Shown: one piece after another, positions 7,451-17,135 of the stretch
Numbering within the stretch: position 1 is the first letter of the stretch
How the letters are laid out: each line of letters starts with the position of its first letter
Source: Oligoflexia bacterium
GTDB lineage: Bacteria; Bdellovibrionota; UBA1018
DNA: 64,000 nucleotides
Direction of reading: 5' to 3'
Assembly (NCBI GenBank): GCA_023701205.1
Contig: JAMPXJ010000020.1
Location: 1-64,000 of the forward strand
Translations under genes and position numbers: made by a program
Notes under the pieces: generated by a model
Databases searched by the model: none
Told to the model about the DNA's origin: nothing
The model's input: the letters and a program-made list of their open reading frames with translations, nothing else

Positions 7451-8755
7451 TCAGGCCTCCGCCAGGGCGGGACGGGCCTCGGGCGCCTTCGTCCCTTCGC
7501 GCTCGGGCTCGCTGAGCGGGATGACCTTGAGTAGCAGCATGCCCGGAATCGTGGCCAGGCAAACCGCGACGAAAAAACCGGTGTAGCCGAGACTTTTCTG
7601 GACAAAGCCGCTCGCGATCCCGGCTGCCATTGCTCCGAGGGCCATGAGCCCGGTGGTGATCGCGTAATGCGAGGTCTGGAAACGCGAGCGTTGCGAAACG
7701 TACATCGAGAAGACCATGTAAGGCGCCATCCCGAAGCCGTAGGTGAACTGCTCGATTGCCGTGATGACATACATCGGACCGACGCCGGGTTGCACGCGCG
7801 CGGCCCAGACGTAAAGGAGGTTGGGCAGGTTCATGAGCAGGACCATGGGCCAGAAGCAGGCGCGCAGACCTTTGCGGGAGATCAGAATGCCGCCCAGCAG
7901 GCCGCCTGCGACGAGCGAAAGGGTCCCGACGTTGCCCAGGATCGACCCGACCTGCAGGGTGTCGAAGCCCAGCCCGCCCGCCGAGCGGGGATCCAGGAGA
8001 AAAGGCCCGGACATTTTCGTCAGCATCGATTCACCGAACCGGTAAAAAAGAATGAAGGCGACGATGGCCCAGGCCTTGTCCTGGGCGAAAAAGCTCCAAA
8101 AGGCGCTCTTCCCGAGCCCTTCTCCGGCGCGGCTCACGGGTCCGTCTTGCGCGAGCCGGGGCGCGACGATAAAAGCGAAGACGCTCAAGGCGCCGTAGGT
8201 GAGCGCTCCCAGGAGAATCGCCCGGCGCCAGCTCTCGGCGATCGGCAGGCCATCGCGTTCCCATGCGCCCGCGAGGATCACGAGCGCCCCATTGCAGAAG
8301 ATCATGGCGAGCCGGAAAAAGGTCGAGCGGATGCCCATGAAGAAGGCTTGCTGGTCCTTGCGCAAGGCGAGCAGGTAGTAACCGTCCAGGGCGATGTCAT
8401 GGGTGGCCGAAAAGAACGCGGTCGCGAAGAAAAGGGCGAGCGTGACCGCCAGGAAATAAGGCGAGGTCACGAACGCGGCGGTGGCGGCGAGAAGCGCCAA
8501 GACCCCAAGCTGCATGGAGAAAACCCAGGCTCTCTTGGTACCGCGGGTATCCACCCAAGGGCCCCAGAGCATCTTGAGGATCCAGGGCCACGCGATCAGG
8601 CTGGTCCAGAGCCCGATCTGGTCGTTGGGGACGCCGAGCTTCTTGTAAAGAATGACCGAGAATTGCTGGACCAGGATCACCGGCAGGCCCTGCTGGAAGT
8701 AAAGGGCAGGTATGTAAAACCAGGGCGAGCGCGATGCGGGTTTCGATTCGGCCAT
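7451..8755 (-). CDS. AmpG-like MFS permease
   Basis: A 434-residue major facilitator protein with about 12 membrane helices. The opening FYIPALYFQQGLPVILVQQF and the ATHDIALDGYYL segment resemble AmpG and related PAT-family permeases, which import GlcNAc-anhydroMurNAc peptides during wall recycling. It is the first gene of a minus-strand operon: the next gene, a GH84 hexosaminidase, starts one base after its stop. That pairing favours an amino-sugar-containing substrate. Whether the cargo is a muropeptide, chitobiose or another GlcNAc sugar cannot be read from sequence. Confidence 0.8.
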   Translation of the reverse strand: MAESKPASRSPWFYIPALYFQQGLPVILVQQFSVILYKKLGVPNDQIGLWTSLIAWPWILKMLWGPWVDTRGTKRAWVFSMQLGVLALLAATAAFVTSPYFLAVTLALFFATAFFSATHDIALDGYYLLALRKDQQAFFMGIRSTFFRLAMIFCNGALVILAGAWERDGLPIAESWRRAILLGALTYGALSVFAFIVAPRLAQDGPVSRAGEGLGKSAFWSFFAQDKAWAIVAFILFYRFGESMLTKMSGPFLLDPRSAGGLGFDTLQVGSILGNVGTLSLVAGGLLGGILISRKGLRACFWPMVLLMNLPNLLYVWAARVQPGVGPMYVITAIEQFTYGFGMAPYMVFSMYVSQRSRFQTSHYAITTGLMALGAMAAGIASGFVQKSLGYTGFFVAVCLATIPGMLLLKVIPLSEPEREGTKAPEARPALAEA

Positions 8756-8904
8756 GACTATCCGGGTCTAGCCCACGGCTGGATCAAGAGCAAGCCAAGA
8801 TGCCTAAGGTCTCAGGCAGCTTCCTGGGTAGCCGGCTTTGCATGGCGGGTTCCCGCCTCCGGGCTGGTCCGCCGTGGTGCAGGCCTTGCACAAAACAGGC
8901 TGCC

Positions 8905-9399
8905 GTGATCCGGGAAACATGCATCGTCTTGTTGAGCGGTCTCTCCCTGCTGATGGGGTGCGCGACACGGGGCCCTGAGGCGCCGCCCACCGACAGCAAG
9001 ACCCCTTTGACCGTCGCGGTCAAGGCTGGGCCGGCGGCCGATGTGCCGGTCATCAAGAGCAGCACGGGCGCGGTATGGCTGGAGGTCAAGACCCGCAGGA
9101 TCGGAAGAGAGTCCCTGCGCCAGCGGGTACGGGTCAACGAGGACGTCGCGGCCCCCTCCAGGGTCCATGTCAAGGTCGAGCTGGATGATATTCCGATAAA
9201 AATACCAACCCGCCTGATCGAGCACGACATCTGGGAGATCGAGCTGCCGCCGAACGTGCTGCAGCTTCTTTCGAAAAGGCCGGCAACGGCGAAATACACG
9301 GGTACCCTAGAGGTGGCGAGCTCGGTCAAGCTCCCGCTGACGCTGGTTCTGGGGTCACCCCGGTCGGACGGGCGGTCAAAGGCGAAGTCCGCCGGCTGA
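8905..9399 (+). CDS. Small putative lipoprotein
   Basis: Starting from the GTG at 8905 the product is 164 residues with a short hydrophobic signal and a lipobox LLMGC, so it should be lipid-anchored. The mature part is rich in beta-strand-like alternation (TLEVASSVKLPLTLVL near the end) with no family I recognise. An earlier in-frame ATG at 8800 adds a 35-residue leader that does not look like coding sequence, so the GTG is preferred despite a weak ribosome binding site. It sits upstream of the GAF histidine kinase on the same strand with a 31-base gap and could supply a periplasmic partner; this is only positional. Confidence 0.6.
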   Translation: MIRETCIVLLSGLSLLMGCATRGPEAPPTDSKTPLTVAVKAGPAADVPVIKSSTGAVWLEVKTRRIGRESLRQRVRVNEDVAAPSRVHVKVELDDIPIKIPTRLIEHDIWEIELPPNVLQLLSKRPATAKYTGTLEVASSVKLPLTLVLGSPRSDGRSKAKSAG

Positions 9400-9430
9400 A
9401 GCGCGGAATGTCGCTTGCACGATAACGCAT

Positions 9431-11296
9431 GTGTCTTCGTGGTCGTTCGCCCGCAGGATCTTTTCCGCCTTCCTCGCCCTGACGATCCTGTTCGCGGCAA
9501 TCGCCGCGGTTGCCGGATTCTCGCTGCGTTCCCTGGCGCTGAATCATCGCTCGCTGGTTGAACGCGAAGGGAAACAGGTGGAGCAGTGCTGGAAACTGAA
9601 CCGGCTCCAGGATCAGCGGGTTTCGGCACTCAGAGGTTTCCTCATCTCGAAAAACCGCGACTTCCTGAAGGCCGAACGGCGAATCGACGCGGAGTTCGAC
9701 CGGATCCTCGGCTCAATGCTCTCCACTTTCGAGGGCGACCCGACGGTCTCCCCTCTCTTGCAGCAGATCGGCTCGTATGAGGCGGATTACGCGGGCTTCA
9801 TCCGGCGCGCGGTGAACGACCCGGCGCGTGCGACCTGGATCCTGGAAACGCTGGTTCGACCTCGGCGGCTGGATCTGGAGCGCTCGCTCGGGCGGCTTGA
9901 CGAAGTTCTCCAAGGAAGACTCGATGCGGGGAATGCCGCGTTTATGAATGGCGGCCTCAGGGCCATTCGTGCGCTCGGTGCCCTTGCGGCCGCCGAGCTC
10001 GTGCTTTTGCTCGGACTGGGCTGGCTGCTCTATCGCACGGTACGGGAAGAGCAACGCACCCTCGCGCATTTCAAGGAAGCGCGCGATACCTTGGAGGGCG
10101 CCGAGAGACGGGCCGCCTTCCTCGCTCAGACCGGGAAGATCGTCACCGAAAGCTCGGAGCCCAAGGCCGCGCTCCCGAGAGTGGCGCAGCTCGCGGTGGA
10201 ATGGCTTTCGACCGCCTGCCTGATCGAATTGACGGATGGTTCGGGACTGCTGCAGCCATCCGCGATCGCCATCGCGCATACGCCGCGGGAGCCGCTCCTG
10301 AGATCCTTGCATCGGGATTTGCCGCAGGGGTTGGGTTCCCTATTCGCCACCAGCCAGATCCTGCAGAGCGGACGCCCCATATTGACGCCCTTGGTGCAGG
10401 AGGCCAGGCTCCTCGGGCTGGGAATCCGGACCTTCATGGCGGTTCCGTTGCGCGCGAGAAATCGCGTTCTCGGGGTATTGCTGCTATTCAAGACCGACTC
10501 GGAGAAGGCGTACGATGAGCTCAGCATGCAGTTCACGCTCGAGCTGAGCCATCAGATCGCGCTCGCCATCGACAACGCCCGGCTTCTGCAGCAGGCCGAG
10601 GAAGGCCTGAAGATGCGCGAGGAGCTGCTCTCGATCGTGGCACATGACCTGAAGAACCCGCTGACCAGCATCCGGATGAACGGCGAGATGCTCCTGCGGC
10701 AAGGCGAGCCGGGCACCTCCCGGATCGCGCGGCTCATCCACGATTCCATCGCCGAGATGGAGCAGCTGATCCATGACCTCCTTGAGCTCACCAAAATCGA
10801 GTCCGGCCGGATCATCCTGGACCGGCGGCCGCATGACGCCGAGGAGCTGGTCTCCAGCTGCCTCAAGGTTCTGGGACCCCAGGCCGAAGCGCGCAATATC
10901 GAGCTGATCAAGGAAGTCCGTCCCGGCGAGTGCATCGCGGACTGCGACCGCAGCCGCGTGGTCCAGGTACTGTCCAATCTCGTGGGTAACGCGATCAAGT
11001 TCACCGAAAAAGGCGGCAGGGTGAGGATCGAAGCCCAGGCCACGGGCGAGGGGATCCGTTTCAGCGTGATCGACAACGGTCCTGGAATTCCCACCGATGA
11101 GCTGCCGCATGTCTTCGACCGTTACTGGCAGGCGCGCCGGACCACGGGAAGCGCGGGACTCGGGCTTTCGATCGCCCGCGGGATCATCGAGGCCCATGGC
11201 GGAAGAGTCTGGGTGGAGAGCGCGCTTCACATCGGCTCGCGCTTCTTTTTCACGCTGCCGGAAGCCAGAAAACAGGTTCAGCCCAAGGTGGCCTGA
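9431..11296 (+). CDS. Membrane sensor histidine kinase (CHASE3-like, GAF, HisKA, HATPase)
   Basis: A 621-residue kinase: TM1 about 8-33, a helical periplasmic sensor of CHASE3/four-helix type to about 175, TM2 about 180-201, a GAF domain about 235-385, then HisKA with VAHDLKNPL (phospho-accepting H405) and a HATPase_c domain (NLVGNAIKFT, DNGPGIP, GSAGLGLSIA). The start is a GTG. No response regulator is adjacent. The 3-prime end overlaps the convergent zinc-permease gene by 19 bases, so mutations or antisense transcription there would affect both. The signal sensed is unknown; GAF domains bind small molecules or haem. Confidence 0.9.
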   Translation: MSSWSFARRIFSAFLALTILFAAIAAVAGFSLRSLALNHRSLVEREGKQVEQCWKLNRLQDQRVSALRGFLISKNRDFLKAERRIDAEFDRILGSMLSTFEGDPTVSPLLQQIGSYEADYAGFIRRAVNDPARATWILETLVRPRRLDLERSLGRLDEVLQGRLDAGNAAFMNGGLRAIRALGALAAAELVLLLGLGWLLYRTVREEQRTLAHFKEARDTLEGAERRAAFLAQTGKIVTESSEPKAALPRVAQLAVEWLSTACLIELTDGSGLLQPSAIAIAHTPREPLLRSLHRDLPQGLGSLFATSQILQSGRPILTPLVQEARLLGLGIRTFMAVPLRARNRVLGVLLLFKTDSEKAYDELSMQFTLELSHQIALAIDNARLLQQAEEGLKMREELLSIVAHDLKNPLTSIRMNGEMLLRQGEPGTSRIARLIHDSIAEMEQLIHDLLELTKIESGRIILDRRPHDAEELVSSCLKVLGPQAEARNIELIKEVRPGECIADCDRSRVVQVLSNLVGNAIKFTEKGGRVRIEAQATGEGIRFSVIDNGPGIPTDELPHVFDRYWQARRTTGSAGLGLSIARGIIEAHGGRVWVESALHIGSRFFFTLPEARKQVQPKVA

Positions 11297-12087
11297 TCGG
11301 CCCGGCGCAAGGCGCGGAAAGTCACCACGAGCGCGAAGATCGCGGAATTCGTCAGGATGATCCCGGGACCGGCTTGGAAACCCGTCGATTCCGAGACGCC
11401 TACGCCGATGAGGCAGCCGAGGACGCCCAGGCCCGCGCTGAGGCGCGCGTAGCGGTGCAGATCGCAGCACATGAGTCGGGCGGAGGCGGGCGGAAGGATC
11501 ACAAGCGCGCCCACGAGCAGGGATCCCGTGATCCTGATCCCGATCGCGACCAGGATCGCGATGGCAGCCAGATAAAGAAGATTGTGCCGTCCCGGAATGA
11601 CTCCCTCTACCGCCGCGAGATCGGGCGAGATGTTGAGAAGCATCATCCCTTTGTAGATCCTGCGTACGAGAAGCGAGAGGCCGAGCGCGAGAAGGGCCGC
11701 CCAGGCGGCTCCCGCGGGCGTCAATCTGGAAAGATCGCCGACCAGGCTCTCCAGCAGCTCGGGTTCAGGCACCAAAAGGAATCCCAGCGCGAGGCTCGAG
11801 ACGAAGAGGATTCCGATCAGGGTCTCGAGCGAAAGCACCGTCCGCTCGCCCAGGCGCCAGACGAGGAAGATGCCCAGGGATAGCGAGAGGAATGCGCCCA
11901 GTTCCGGGTCGATCCCGAGAGTCAGCGCGAGCCCCATTCCGGGAAGCGCGACGTGTCCCAGGGCGTCCCCTACGAGCGCCATCTTCCGGCTGATCAGCAA
12001 CGAGCCCAGGAATCCGGCCGCGCCTCCCACCAGCGCGGCCGTGAGAAGACGCAGAAGATCAGGATCAGAAATGGTCGTGGCGGACAT
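11278..12087 (-). CDS. znuB: Metal (zinc/manganese-type) ABC transporter permease
   Basis: A 269-residue polytopic permease of the ABC-3 family with about eight helices. Hallmarks include LVGDALGHVALPGMGLAL and ITGSLLVGALVILPPASARL. It overlaps the end of the ATPase gene by 23 bases and belongs to a minus-strand operon of four overlapping genes: 4-TM protein, histidine kinase, ATPase, permease. The periplasmic metal-binding protein (ZnuA type) is missing from the cluster and would have to be elsewhere. The metal is assigned by family only; zinc is most likely, manganese or iron possible. Confidence 0.87.
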   Translation of the reverse strand: MSATTISDPDLLRLLTAALVGGAAGFLGSLLISRKMALVGDALGHVALPGMGLALTLGIDPELGAFLSLSLGIFLVWRLGERTVLSLETLIGILFVSSLALGFLLVPEPELLESLVGDLSRLTPAGAAWAALLALGLSLLVRRIYKGMMLLNISPDLAAVEGVIPGRHNLLYLAAIAILVAIGIRITGSLLVGALVILPPASARLMCCDLHRYARLSAGLGVLGCLIGVGVSESTGFQAGPGIILTNSAIFALVVTFRALRRADQATLG

Positions 12088-12754
12088 ATTTCGTCTCCCG
12101 CCCGAAGATCCGGCCCAGGGTGGCGGGATCCAGGATCTCCTGGGGCGGCCCGTAGCAGGACGCGCGGCGGTTCAGGCACAGGACGTGATCGGCCTCGGCG
12201 TACACCGTGCTCAGATCGTGAGTGACCAGGATGAGGGAGATCGGGCGCTGACGGCGGATCCCTGCCAGCAGCTCATGGATGGTGCGTTCGCCTTCGATGT
12301 CGATGCCCGCGGTCGGCTCGTCAAAGAGCAGGGCGTCCGGATTCCCGCTCAACGCCCAGGCGATCAGCACGCGCTGGAACTGTCCCGAGGAAAGCACGCC
12401 AATCTGCCTGCGAAGGAAGGCGGGGTCGTCGATCCCGACCTGGCTCAGGGCCTCGCGGGCGGAAAACCCGGGGGGCGCGGTGCGTTTGAAACCGAAGAAG
12501 TCACCCACCGAAACGGGCAGGTCCCGTTGGAGCGGAACCCGCTGCGGGACATAGCCCACGCGCGTCGCGGGCTTCCAGGTGACCGTGCCTTCGTGGGGCA
12601 GAAGCTCGAGGAGCGCGCGGAGCAGGAGGGTCTTGCCGGCGCCGTTGGGACCGAGGACGACAAGAGTGCGGCCTTCGGCCAGGGTGAAGCTGAGCGGCGG
12701 GAAAACAGCGACTCCGGAAAAGCGGACCTGCATGCCGGAGACAGTGAGGATCAT
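12065..12754 (-). CDS. znuC: Metal ABC transporter ATP-binding protein
   Basis: A 229-residue ABC ATPase with Walker A GPNGAGKT near 35-42, a signature LSSGQFQRV, Walker B LLFDEPTAGID and the switch histidine in LVTHDLS. It ends in HDHF, a histidine-containing tail often seen in zinc-type ATPases. It partners with the permease that overlaps its 3-prime end. Its ATG overlaps the stop of the upstream histidine kinase as ATGA, so kinase and transporter are translated together, which is unusual for zinc uptake systems that normally answer to the repressor Zur. Confidence 0.88.
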   Translation of the reverse strand: MILTVSGMQVRFSGVAVFPPLSFTLAEGRTLVVLGPNGAGKTLLLRALLELLPHEGTVTWKPATRVGYVPQRVPLQRDLPVSVGDFFGFKRTAPPGFSAREALSQVGIDDPAFLRRQIGVLSSGQFQRVLIAWALSGNPDALLFDEPTAGIDIEGERTIHELLAGIRRQRPISLILVTHDLSTVYAEADHVLCLNRRASCYGPPQEILDPATLGRIFGRETKYVRHDHF

Positions 12755-14373
12755 GCCGTGGCTCCGAAAGCCTTGCCGCGAGCCGGCTCGGCGGGAATGG
12801 TAAACCAGAATGCCGCGCCGGCGTTCGGGGCGGTCTCGACGCCGATCCTCCCGCCATGCGCTTCAGTGATCGCTTTGGCGATGCTCAGGCCGAGGCCAGC
12901 CATCCCCGACTGGGTCGAGTCCCCCTTCTGATATCGCTTGAAGATGTGGGGAACCAGCTCGGGAGGTATGCCGGGGCCCGTATCCCTGACCTCGAAGCGC
13001 ATCTCCTGCCCGCGGAGCTGGGCCGAAACCGAGATGGCGCCGCGCTCGGGAGTATGCCGGATGGCGTTGCTGATCAGGTTCGAGAGCACCTGGTAGATCC
13101 GGTTCCTCTCACCGACCACGGACCTGTTCCTCGCGCCCGAGGCATCGAAAGAGAGGCGGATCGACTTGCGCTCGGCGAGGGGCTGCATTTCGAGCCGCGC
13201 GTCCTCGAAGATAGCGTTCACATCCTCTTGTTTGCGTTCAAGAGCCAGGGAGCCGGCCTCGAAAGCGGCGAGATCCACGATATCCCGGATCAGGCGTTCC
13301 ATCCTGAGTGCGGAGCTGCGGATCACTTTGACCAAGCCGGCCATCCTGACGTTGCCCGCGCTCTGTTGCTGCAGGCCATCGACCGCGATGCGAATGGCGC
13401 TCAGGGGATTCTTGAGGTCATGGGAGACGACCGCGAGGACCTGTTCCCGGGCGCGGACTGAGACCTCGAGCTCGGCAGCGAGCCGCTTTCGCTCGTTCTC
13501 GGCCGCGATGGTTTCGGTGATGTCCTCGGAGATGCCGAGGAGATAGAGCGGTTCCCCGGATTCGCCGAGGATCGGGACCTTGCGCGTTCGCAGCAGGCGC
13601 GTGCCGCGATCCCGCGACTGAACGGTCTCTTCCGGAATCTCGACGAGCTTGCCCGAGTCGAGGACGGAAAGGTCCTTCGCGCGGAAGAAGTCCGCTTCCC
13701 TCTTCGAAAAAAAATCGTAGTCCGTCTTGCCGCGCATCTCCTCGCGCCGCCAGCCGAAGGTGTGTTCGGCGGCCCGGTTGATCAAAGCGAAGCTCAGGTG
13801 CTTGGCTTCCTTCACGAAGACGATGGCCGGGAGGTTCTCGACGATCGCGTCGACGAGGTGGCTCGCGGATTTCAGCGCGACCCGGTCCCGCGTGATCTGC
13901 CGGAAAGCTTCGCGGAACGAGTTCGAGACGGAAACGTTGAGCAGCCCGAGCGCGATGAAGATCGCGAGTCGGATGGCGCCCTCGGGCGTGATCGCGAAAA
14001 GCTGTCCCATCGGCGGGATGAAATAGTATTTCTCGCTGAGAATGCCGAGGAGGAGGCTGGCGAGGCCGGGCCCCAGCCCGCCGAGCAACGTGCCGAAGAT
14101 GAGGCCGCCCAGCGGGATCGCGAGCACCGCATCGCCGAGCATCGGCGCCAGAAGCGCGTTGACGAGAAGGCTCAGGGTCATCGTGCTGAGCGCGAAGGCA
14201 TATCTCAGGGCCTTCGAGCGGTTGGGTTCGCCCTCATAGGTCGTGGGATCGATATATCGGCTCCAGAAGGAGTCGAATCGGCGCCGCTTTGAGATGGCAC
14301 GCTGAGCCTCTGAATAGGGCAAGGGCACGGGCCCCGGAATTTCAATATCCGGGCCGAGGCTGGGGACGCTCAA
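12751..14373 (-). CDS. Membrane sensor histidine kinase (DUF4118-like TM block, PAS, HisKA, HATPase)
   Basis: A 540-residue kinase. The N-terminal membrane block (about 55-150) has the packed short helices of the DUF4118/KdpD-type sensor region, followed by a PAS domain (about 165-290, with NRAAEHTFGWRREEMRGK), a HisKA with VVSHDLKNPL and a HATPase_c domain (NLISNAIRHT, DTGPGIP, GLGLSIA). It overlaps its neighbours by 4 bases at both ends, between a 4-TM protein and the metal transporter ATPase. No cognate regulator is nearby. Context suggests envelope or metal status as input, but no metal-binding site is evident. Confidence 0.88.
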   Translation of the reverse strand: MSVPSLGPDIEIPGPVPLPYSEAQRAISKRRRFDSFWSRYIDPTTYEGEPNRSKALRYAFALSTMTLSLLVNALLAPMLGDAVLAIPLGGLIFGTLLGGLGPGLASLLLGILSEKYYFIPPMGQLFAITPEGAIRLAIFIALGLLNVSVSNSFREAFRQITRDRVALKSASHLVDAIVENLPAIVFVKEAKHLSFALINRAAEHTFGWRREEMRGKTDYDFFSKREADFFRAKDLSVLDSGKLVEIPEETVQSRDRGTRLLRTRKVPILGESGEPLYLLGISEDITETIAAENERKRLAAELEVSVRAREQVLAVVSHDLKNPLSAIRIAVDGLQQQSAGNVRMAGLVKVIRSSALRMERLIRDIVDLAAFEAGSLALERKQEDVNAIFEDARLEMQPLAERKSIRLSFDASGARNRSVVGERNRIYQVLSNLISNAIRHTPERGAISVSAQLRGQEMRFEVRDTGPGIPPELVPHIFKRYQKGDSTQSGMAGLGLSIAKAITEAHGGRIGVETAPNAGAAFWFTIPAEPARGKAFGATA

Positions 14374-14849
14374 TCTTCGTCATCGCCAAGGACGCCCGCG
14401 GACTGGATACCCGCGTCAAGCTCCGTATGACGGATCTTGCCGCCGAGATTGGCCACCCAGCCCAGGATCACCGCAGCAAGCAGCGCCACGCCCAGCAGGG
14501 CGCGGGTGAACACGGGTCGCGTGGCGAGCGCGGAGCGCTTCGCGAGAAGTCCGGCGAGGCTGAGCGCCGCGAGCAGCTCGACTGCGATCAGGCCGTAGAC
14601 GCTGGCTTTCTCGTGACGCTCGATCACCGCTTCGGAAATGCCCGGCGCATGCTCGATGGCTTCTTCGGCGGGCTCTCCCGTGAGATAGACGAGCAGGGTC
14701 GCGGCGCCCAGCGCGACGAAGTAATACAGCGCGAACCGCCTGAGGTCCGGGCTTTTCCAGGCCAGGGTCACGACGAGGAGAATCACGCCGATGACGATGC
14801 CGATCACGGGGACATGGTTGGTCATGAGATGGATGTGCACCCAGTTCAT
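14370..14849 (-). CDS. Small 4-TM histidine-containing membrane protein (DUF2231-like)
   Basis: A 159-residue protein with four predicted helices. Histidines sit at helix ends (HIH and NHVP near the N-terminus, EHAPG, ERHEKAS, IRHTE near the C-terminus), a layout seen in DUF2231-type proteins that may bind haem or metal. It is the first gene of the operon that continues into the sensor kinase and zinc-type transporter. The divergent gene 68 bases away is NnrS, itself a haem/copper membrane protein. The family assignment is by general resemblance only. Confidence 0.65.
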   Translation of the reverse strand: MNWVHIHLMTNHVPVIGIVIGVILLVVTLAWKSPDLRRFALYYFVALGAATLLVYLTGEPAEEAIEHAPGISEAVIERHEKASVYGLIAVELLAALSLAGLLAKRSALATRPVFTRALLGVALLAAVILGWVANLGGKIRHTELDAGIQSAGVLGDDED

Positions 14850-14917
14850 TCGGTCAAGTCATCAGCAAATGCGATGCCGGGCTTGAATTCCGAACCGATC
14901 CGTGGCGAGCTGTAACC

Positions 14918-16072
14918 ATGGCAACAGCCGTCTTGCAGCTCGGGTTTCGTCCTTTCTTTCTGCTCGGCGCGTCTCACGCGTTTCTGGTGATCGGCGCCTG
15001 GGTCGGTTACCTCCAGGGCTGGCTCCCCAGGCTCGGGGCGTTCGATCCCGTTCTTTGGCACGCGCACGAGATGGTCTATGGCTTCGCTTCCGCGATCATC
15101 GGGGGGTTCGTGCTCACCGCCATCCAGAACTGGACGGGGATTCCGGGAGTGAAAGGGCGTCCGCTCGCGCTTCTGGCGCTGCTTTGGATTTCGGCGCGCG
15201 TGCTCCTCGCGATTCCCGGTGCGCCACTCGGACTCGCGGCGGCGCTGGACCTCGCCTTCTACCCCGCGCTCGGCCTGCTCCTTTATCCTTATTTCAAGGA
15301 TCCCGAGCTCAAGGTGGAAAGGGTCTTCTACCTGTTTTTCTCCCTCTTTTTCGCGGGGAACCTCCTGATGCACCTGCACGCGATGGGATTCCTGACCCGC
15401 GGGCGGCAGGGCGCGCTTCTCGGGCTCGATACGGTCCTGGCGCTGATCGTCTTCATCGGGGGCCGCGTGATCCCGTTTTTCACCGAAAGCTCGGTGGCGC
15501 GGGCGCAGCCCCGCACGCGGGAAACCGTGGAGATCGGATGCCATGTCTCGATGGCCGCTTTTCTGGTCGCGGATTTCCTCTTCCAGGGTTCGCTCGTTCT
15601 GGCGGTCGCCGCTTTCGCCGCGGCCGCGCTCCATCTCGCGAGGCTGCTCGGGTGGCAGGTGCGCAGGCTTCGGCGGATCCCCCTGATCTGGGTATTGCAT
15701 CTCGGCTACCTTTGGCTGGTGATCGGATTCGCGCTTTCGGGGTTGTCGGCATTGGGGTGGGTCGCGCCGGGCGTGGCGATCCATGCGTTCACGGTCGGGG
15801 GAATCGGGGTCATCATTCATGGGATGATCTCCCGGGTCACGCTGGGCCACACCGGTCGCAGGCTGCATCCGAGCGCCTGGAGCGTGGTAGGGTTCGTGCT
15901 GCTCAATCTCTCGGCGGTCTTTCGCGTGTTCGGGCCGGTTCTGGCCCCGCGGGAAGCGCTTGGCACGATGCTGGTCATCGCGGCGGGCCTTTGGATGGCG
16001 GGCTTCGCGCTTTTTCTCGCGGTTCAGGGACCGATGCTTCTCGCGCCGCGCGTGGACGGGCGGCCCGGCTAG
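14918..16072 (+). CDS. nnrS: NnrS family haem-copper membrane protein
   Basis: A 384-residue protein with about twelve helices and NnrS patterns: [11 protein letters not shown] at the start, [40 protein letters not shown], and [27 protein letters not shown]. NnrS proteins protect cells against nitric oxide and related stress in denitrifiers and pathogens. The many histidines would ligate haem and copper. The last base triplet shares the bases CTAG with the stop of the convergent alcohol dehydrogenase. The upstream 68 bases contain no FNR or NsrR box that I can recognise. Confidence 0.9.
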   Translation: MATAVLQLGFRPFFLLGASHAFLVIGAWVGYLQGWLPRLGAFDPVLWHAHEMVYGFASAIIGGFVLTAIQNWTGIPGVKGRPLALLALLWISARVLLAIPGAPLGLAAALDLAFYPALGLLLYPYFKDPELKVERVFYLFFSLFFAGNLLMHLHAMGFLTRGRQGALLGLDTVLALIVFIGGRVIPFFTESSVARAQPRTRETVEIGCHVSMAAFLVADFLFQGSLVLAVAAFAAAALHLARLLGWQVRRLRRIPLIWVLHLGYLWLVIGFALSGLSALGWVAPGVAIHAFTVGGIGVIIHGMISRVTLGHTGRRLHPSAWSVVGFVLLNLSAVFRVFGPVLAPREALGTMLVIAAGLWMAGFALFLAVQGPMLLAPRVDGRPG

Positions 16073-17115
16073 TCGAGCGATTTGACGTCGATCACGAAAC
16101 GGTAACGGACGTCGCCGCGGATCATGCGCTCATACGCCTCGTTGACGCGTTGGATGGGGATCGTCTCGATGTCCGAGACGATCCCATTTTTCGCGCAGAA
16201 ATCGAGCATCTCCTGCGTCTCGCGGATGCCGCCGATCAGGGAGCCCGCCAGGGTCCGGCGGTTCATGATGACGCTGAAGGCATGCACGTGAGTGGGCTTG
16301 TCCGGAACGCCGAGCAGGACCAGGGCGCCGTCGCGTCGGAGCATTCCCAGGTAGCTGTTGAGGTTGAGCTCGACGGAGACGGTGTTCAGGATCAGGTCGA
16401 AGCGCCCGGCAAGCCGCTCGAAGACGCTCTCGTCGGAGGTGACCTGGAAATCGTGCGCGCCCAGGCGCAGGGCGTCTTCATGTTTCGCGGCCGAATGGCT
16501 CAGGACCGTGACTTCCGCTCCCATCGCGCCGGCGAGCTTTACGCCCATATGGCCCAGCCCGCCGAGACCGAGGATCGCGACTTTCTTTCCGGGTCCCGCG
16601 TTCCAATGGCGCAACGGGGAATAGGTCGTGATCCCCGCGCATAGCAGGGGAGCGGCGCGGTCGAGCGGGAGATTATCCGGGATCCTGAGGACGTACTTCT
16701 CGTCGACGACGATCCGTGCGGAGTAGCCCCCATAGGTGGGAGCGCCGGAGCCGCGCTCGCGGCCATTGTAGGTGCCCACCATGCCTTCGCTGCAGTATTG
16801 CTCGAGGCCTTCGCGGCAGCTCGGGCATTCGCGGCAGGAGTCCACGAAGCAGCCGACTCCGACCTTGTCGCCGGGCCTGAAGCGCCGGACTTGATCGCCG
16901 ACGCGGCTGACCACGCCCACGATCTCGTGGCCGGGAACCATCGGAAAGATCGAGCCTCCCCACTCGTCGCGCGCCTGGTGGATATCGGAATGGCATACTC
17001 CGCAGTACCGGATATCGATCAGAACATCGCGAGGACCGGGTTCGCGGCGCTGGATCTCGAAGGGATGGAGGTGGGCTTTGGCGTGAAGCGCGGCATAGGC
17101 TTTGGTCTGGATCAT
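16069..17115 (-). CDS. Zinc-dependent alcohol/aldehyde dehydrogenase (YahK/cinnamyl-type)
   Basis: A 348-residue medium-chain dehydrogenase. Catalytic zinc ligands are C41 (CGVCHSDIH) and H63 (PGHE); the structural zinc site is C94, C97, C100 and C108. The Rossmann glycine motif is [10 protein letters not shown]. Overall order matches YahK/AdhC and plant cinnamyl alcohol dehydrogenases, which reduce broad aldehydes with NADPH. Typical length. It shares its stop bases with the convergent NnrS gene; the upstream gene on the same strand is diacylglycerol kinase, 20 bases away, so both may be one transcript. Confidence 0.9.
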   Translation of the reverse strand: MIQTKAYAALHAKAHLHPFEIQRREPGPRDVLIDIRYCGVCHSDIHQARDEWGGSIFPMVPGHEIVGVVSRVGDQVRRFRPGDKVGVGCFVDSCRECPSCREGLEQYCSEGMVGTYNGRERGSGAPTYGGYSARIVVDEKYVLRIPDNLPLDRAAPLLCAGITTYSPLRHWNAGPGKKVAILGLGGLGHMGVKLAGAMGAEVTVLSHSAAKHEDALRLGAHDFQVTSDESVFERLAGRFDLILNTVSVELNLNSYLGMLRRDGALVLLGVPDKPTHVHAFSVIMNRRTLAGSLIGGIRETQEMLDFCAKNGIVSDIETIPIQRVNEAYERMIRGDVRYRFVIDVKSLD

Positions 17116-17135
17116 GATTCCACCTATAGCACTTT

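Noticed and set aside
8875..8890. TGGTGCAGGCCTTGCA as a sigma-54 promoter of the lipoprotein at 8905
   Set aside because: -24 block weak and only about four bases of leader would remain.
9404..9419. CGGAATGTCGCTTGCA as a sigma-54 promoter of the GAF kinase
   Set aside because: Spacing fits, but only 4 of 7 matches in the -24 block and the predicted start falls on the GTG itself.
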